Origin: Endomychus coccineus
Lineage: Eukaryota; Arthropoda; Insecta; Coleoptera; Endomychidae
Direction: 5' to 3'
Assembly: GCA_958510875.1 (NCBI GenBank)
Contig: OY294068.1
Span: 34,514,297-34,578,296, forward strand
DNA length: 64,000 nt
The notes below the pieces were generated by a model, which was not told where the DNA came from, did no database searches, and saw nothing but the letters and a program-made list of their open reading frames with translations. Shown one piece after another: positions 60,942 to 64,000 of the stretch; positions within the stretch are counted from its first letter, which is position 1, and every line of letters begins with the position of its first letter. The position numbers and the translations under genes were made by a program.

Positions 60942-62703
60942 AATAAGATTTAGAGTTGGTTGGGGAGAGGTCAAATAACTAAAACCACTTAAGCTCTGTT
61001 GCCGACGTTTCGACGTTTATAAAGTCATTCTCAGAGCACTACAATAAGGATTGTCATTACTACTAGTTTTAATGAAGAAAAACAATGAACGGTGGCAAAA
61101 TCAGGTAGAGAATTAAATGATGAAAAATACATTGATGTTAATAAAATGTATATAAATAAATTTACAATATAAAAAGTTCAACTTATGTGTCAATTACTGA
61201 GGCATATTAAAATGGATAAAAATTATAAAACAGTTACAAAGAAAACAACAGGTTACTTACAAGACCAATGTGTTTTTGTCTTGATTACTATTCAGAAATT
61301 AATATTTGTCTATTACGGAGAGTTTGTATCTGATTTAAGTAATCATATCGTGATTGAAAGAATGATTTCTTATATATCCATGTTATTGTATGTGAGACCA
61401 TAGGCGTACTGGATTTGTTGTTATTTTGGTATTAATTGACTTCTTAAAAAAGAGTTAGAATTAGATAGAAATTGGTTTTCTGTTTTTATATTTATTTTTT
61501 TATATTTATCATCTCTTGTATACTTCTTTTTTCATACTTGCGTTGTTTTCCTACAATTTCGGTATTTTCAAAATCAAATTTGAGTAAATTTTTCTTTTAA
61601 TGTTCTGAAAGACCTGTTTTATTTGCAGTTTTTATGAGGTTTTCGGGTATTATGCTACACTCATGCTCTGATTTCCTAGTTCTTAGGTATCGTGCTGTTT
61701 GTCCAATAAACACTTTGTTACATTCTCCACATGGTATTCTTTATATTAAGCTACTTTTTACTTCTTTTGATGTTTTTTATTTTAACTTGGTGAAATACAT
61801 TTTAGCGGTATTTTCATTTTTGAAAGCAATATTGAAGGGTACATCTGTAAATATCTTCTTTAACTTTTCTGAAAGATCAGATATGTATGGGATTTTTGTT
61901 GTTGTTTTCTTCTGGTAGTTCAATATTATTGTGTTTTTCATTGAAAAGGAGTTTGTTCATTTATTTTGTTGCATAATTGTTTTTTAAAAGATATAATTTG
62001 ATTGTTTCAAGATCTTTTTGGTGGAAAGATTGGTGTGATTGTAGGGCTCTATATTTGAGGTTTAAAATAATGTTTTTTGAGTAAACGAGTGTTGAAAATT
62101 GAAATACAAAAACGATCATCTGTGATACTTTTGTTTTCGTCTGTGCTGATAATTAAATCCAAAATGTCCAAAAAAGGTAATTTGTAGTTGCGTTTTAATT
62201 CAAACATGAACTGGATGCGTGGATGGAAACTATTGAATACTTTTTGGATTGTATTAACTTTGTCTATGGGTACGCAGGTGCTGATGTCATCTATATATCG
62301 TTTGAAAAACGGTAATATAAAGGACTATTTTTTTATAGAAGTATTCTGAAATTCAGACATGACGATATCCGCACAAATTGATGACAGGCCGTTTGCCATA
62401 CCTAGACCAAAGATTTGTTCATAAAATTTATTTTCAAATTTGAAATAAATATTCTTTAACACAAAGTCTAATAATGTTAAAAAATGTTCTAGTGAGAGTG
62501 GTTCAATTAACTAACAAGTTCTATTACTAAATCTGTTGGAGTATTCTGCCACCCTTCTTAGTTTCTCTTTATTAAAACTGGTAGTAATCACTATCCTTAT
62601 TGTAGTGCCCTGAGGATGACCCAAAAGAAGTCGAAACTTCGGCAACAGAGCTTAAGTCGTTCTTGATATTTGACCTCTCCCCAACCAACTCTAAATCTTA
62701 ATA
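60942..62703 (-). mobile_element. Penelope-like element (family 5), RT and GIY-YIG remnants with inverted ends
   Basis: Inverted ends of about 125 bp (60,942-61,070 and 62,570-62,703) share gagttggttggggagaggtc, aagctctgttgccga and cactacaataagga. On the minus strand, broken frames spell MANGLSSICADIVMSEFQNT, then FKRYIDDISTCVPIDKVNTI (the RT catalytic Y-I-D-D), RIQFMFELKRNYKLPFLDIL, and further down YRIPCGECNKVFIGQTARYL, RTRKSEHE (GIY-YIG). The RT N-terminus is missing. PLE copies often carry such terminal repeats. Confidence 0.82.
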
Positions 62704-62978
62704 ATTAACATTACTCAAAATATGAATATAATTAATACATAATTTCAATAATAAATTTAATCTGTTTTGAATAAAATCATATCTACTAGCAAAAATCATT
62801 AATTGTGCTTCCCGTTGTATAAGTGAATAAATAATAAATGTTTGTAAGATATGGACAAGTGCTGCTAATTCTCTGAGCAGCCACAATTTTTGGGGTGGAA
62901 GTACTGTAAATATCTTCTTTGTAAATAATATTTTTCCAAATTCTTACTATTAAATTTAAAATCATTAATTTCTTTCAG
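62704..62978. other. End of intron 5, nothing recognised
   Basis: AT-rich sequence ending in a standard acceptor (ttaatttctttcag). Confidence 0.45.
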
Positions 62979-63851
62979 TACCCAACAAAACTACAAACGA
63001 AACTTCAACTATTGTAAACGAACATATTACTAACGAAATTAATGGACTATTTGGACTACTGCCGACAAATCCTCCATCAAAAGTTTTAGGACCACTTGTT
63101 GCTTACGAAAACCAAAACAGAACTAATCATTTCAATACATCCGACTCGTCCTCTACCGTGAATCCCTTCCTTCATAAATTCGTTCCAATTGAAATGGGAA
63201 CGATTAAATCCAGTATACATAAAAATAAAATCCAAGAAAATAATAAATTTGGTCAGAATACGTTTCCGACAGATTCAAATTATAAACAACAATCGAAAAC
63301 ACCCAGTAAAAGACCAAATTTCGTCACCCCTCCGAATGTACCCTCTGATGGGGAATATATTACTAATTCTATAAATCCCTATCGAAGGCCCCAAGTTGAA
63401 AATCCCGTTACAAATGCTGAGCAAATTCATATCCACGGTAAGGGTAATCCTGCAGATTTGTTACAATTCATTCAACAACATCCAGAAATTGCAAATTATC
63501 CTGCTGGTTCGGTTCTAGAAATACATAGTTTGCCTTCAAAGTCAATAAAACACCCTGCCATTCACCCATTTGATGCTCAAAATGGAATTATCGGACATCC
63601 AAATCTACAATTAAATTCCCATTTAGGTCCTTTAATTGACCAAGGACCAATGAATCACCAAGACCCGTTTACCAATTTGCCCCCTGGAATCACTTTAGAA
63701 CAAATACTAGATGAAATACATAAAAGTTCACAAATACATGTTCCTCATCCTATGTACGGCACAAATACACAACAATATCCAGATCATAGACAGGTACCGA
63801 TTGCGCAACAAAGTGGCAAAATATTAAACAGACATAACGCAACACAAACAG
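62979..63851 (+). CDS. Exon 6: long Pro/Asn/Gln/His-rich spacer
   Basis: Encodes residues 572-862. Acceptor atttctttcag| and donor aaacag|GTTTGT, phase 1 at both ends. The region has no cysteine and is rich in Asn, Pro, Gln, Ile and His, with N-terminal N-x-T sequons, and it is probably disordered. A recognisable patch reads IHIHGKGNPADLLQFIQQHP followed by EIANYPAGSVLEIH, which looks like a small conserved motif rather than random spacer. Frame is open throughout and coding-like. Function of the patch is unknown. Confidence 0.85.
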
Positions 63852-63908
63852 GTTTGTGGTACTGGTAGATTGAAACGAGTATAGTTTCTCATGTTCATGA
63901 TCTTTCAG

Positions 63909-64000
63909 GGCAAGGTTTCCCAGGAGGTTTTCCACCGGAGCATGGGTTCCCGCAACCTCAAGATGAGATTACGGTACATACACTAGAAGCAATAGATGCA
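63909..64000 (+). CDS. Exon 7 (partial): Gly/Pro/Phe stretch and start of a probable FN3 domain
   Basis: Begins after acceptor gatctttcag| following a 57-bp intron and is cut by the window edge. It encodes residues 863-893: a GQGFPGGFPPEHGFPQP stretch, then DEITVHTLEAIDA, which reads like the first strand of an FN3 domain of the kind found in the insect 'putative epidermal cell surface receptor' family. The gene continues beyond the window. Confidence 0.8.

Larger units (their letters stand above)
12565..64000 (+). other. Gene span: VWC/FN3-type secreted or cell-surface protein (partial at 3' side)
   Basis: Seven coding exons join without a frame break (130+351+216+133+884+873+92 nt = 893 codons to the window edge). 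Every junction is GT-AG, and intron phases are 1,1,1,2,1,1. The predicted protein has a signal peptide (residues 1-21), a Thr/Ser/Asn-rich spacer, VWC domains at about 163-228, 243-304, 415-487 and 493-564 (ten cysteines each), an FN3-like stretch at about 320-405, a long Pro/Asn/Gln-rich spacer (572-862), and the beginning of a probable FN3 domain. VWC domains bind BMP-type ligands or matrix partners in other proteins; here that is inference. Domain order resembles insect proteins annotated 'putative epidermal cell surface receptor'. The C-terminal part, including any membrane anchor, lies outside the window. Extra exons inside the 40-kb first intron cannot be excluded, but the frame does not require any. 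Confidence 0.85.

Overview
The window looks like AT-rich nuclear DNA from an insect. The clues are a split gene with GT-AG introns, a cell-surface protein of the von Willebrand C / fibronectin III type, TTAGG-type (insect telomere-like) repeats, an R1-clade retrotransposon, and many hAT, Tc1/mariner-type and Penelope-like remnants. I cannot fix the order; a beetle is a guess. No prokaryotic genes, CRISPR arrays or convincing tRNA/rRNA genes are visible.

One host gene is well supported. It lies on the + strand, starts at 12,565 and runs off the right edge. Seven coding exons (12565-12694, 53280-53630, 54707-54922, 54984-55116, 59644-60527, 62979-63851, 63909->64000) join in frame through GT-AG introns to give 893 codons: signal peptide, Thr/Ser/Asn-rich spacer, four 10-cysteine VWC domains with an FN3-like segment between the second and third, a long Pro/Asn/Gln/His-rich spacer, and the start of what looks like another FN3 domain. 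It resembles the insect proteins usually called 'putative epidermal cell surface receptor'. Intron 1 is about 40.6 kb.

Everything else is repeats. Region by region: 1-12.3 kb, upstream flank with non-LTR fragments, a TTAGG-associated satellite interrupted by a 5'-truncated R1-clade element, a hAT-type MITE and a DDE transposase tail. 12.7-14.1 kb, a tandem array that begins at exon 1 and copies its splice donor. 14.3-53.2 kb (rest of intron 1), two hAT elements with perfect 8-bp target duplications, Tc1/mariner-type relics, Penelope-like (PLE) fragments of several families, a tyrosine-recombinase (Crypton-like) relic, tandem arrays and three foldback elements with TAGTYCAR-type ends, one of which (36593-37836) is a giant hairpin with arms of about 530 bp. 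Introns 2, 4 and 5 hold a MITE, an inverted pair of PLE copies around a hAT-type element, and a PLE with reverse-transcriptase and GIY-YIG remnants bounded by inverted repeats.

The most unusual signals are the foldback family (which would make long double-stranded RNA inside the pre-mRNA), the duplicated splice donor array, the R1-in-TTAGG arrangement and the density of PLE fragments. All transposase and RT reading frames seen here are broken or truncated; none looks able to move itself.
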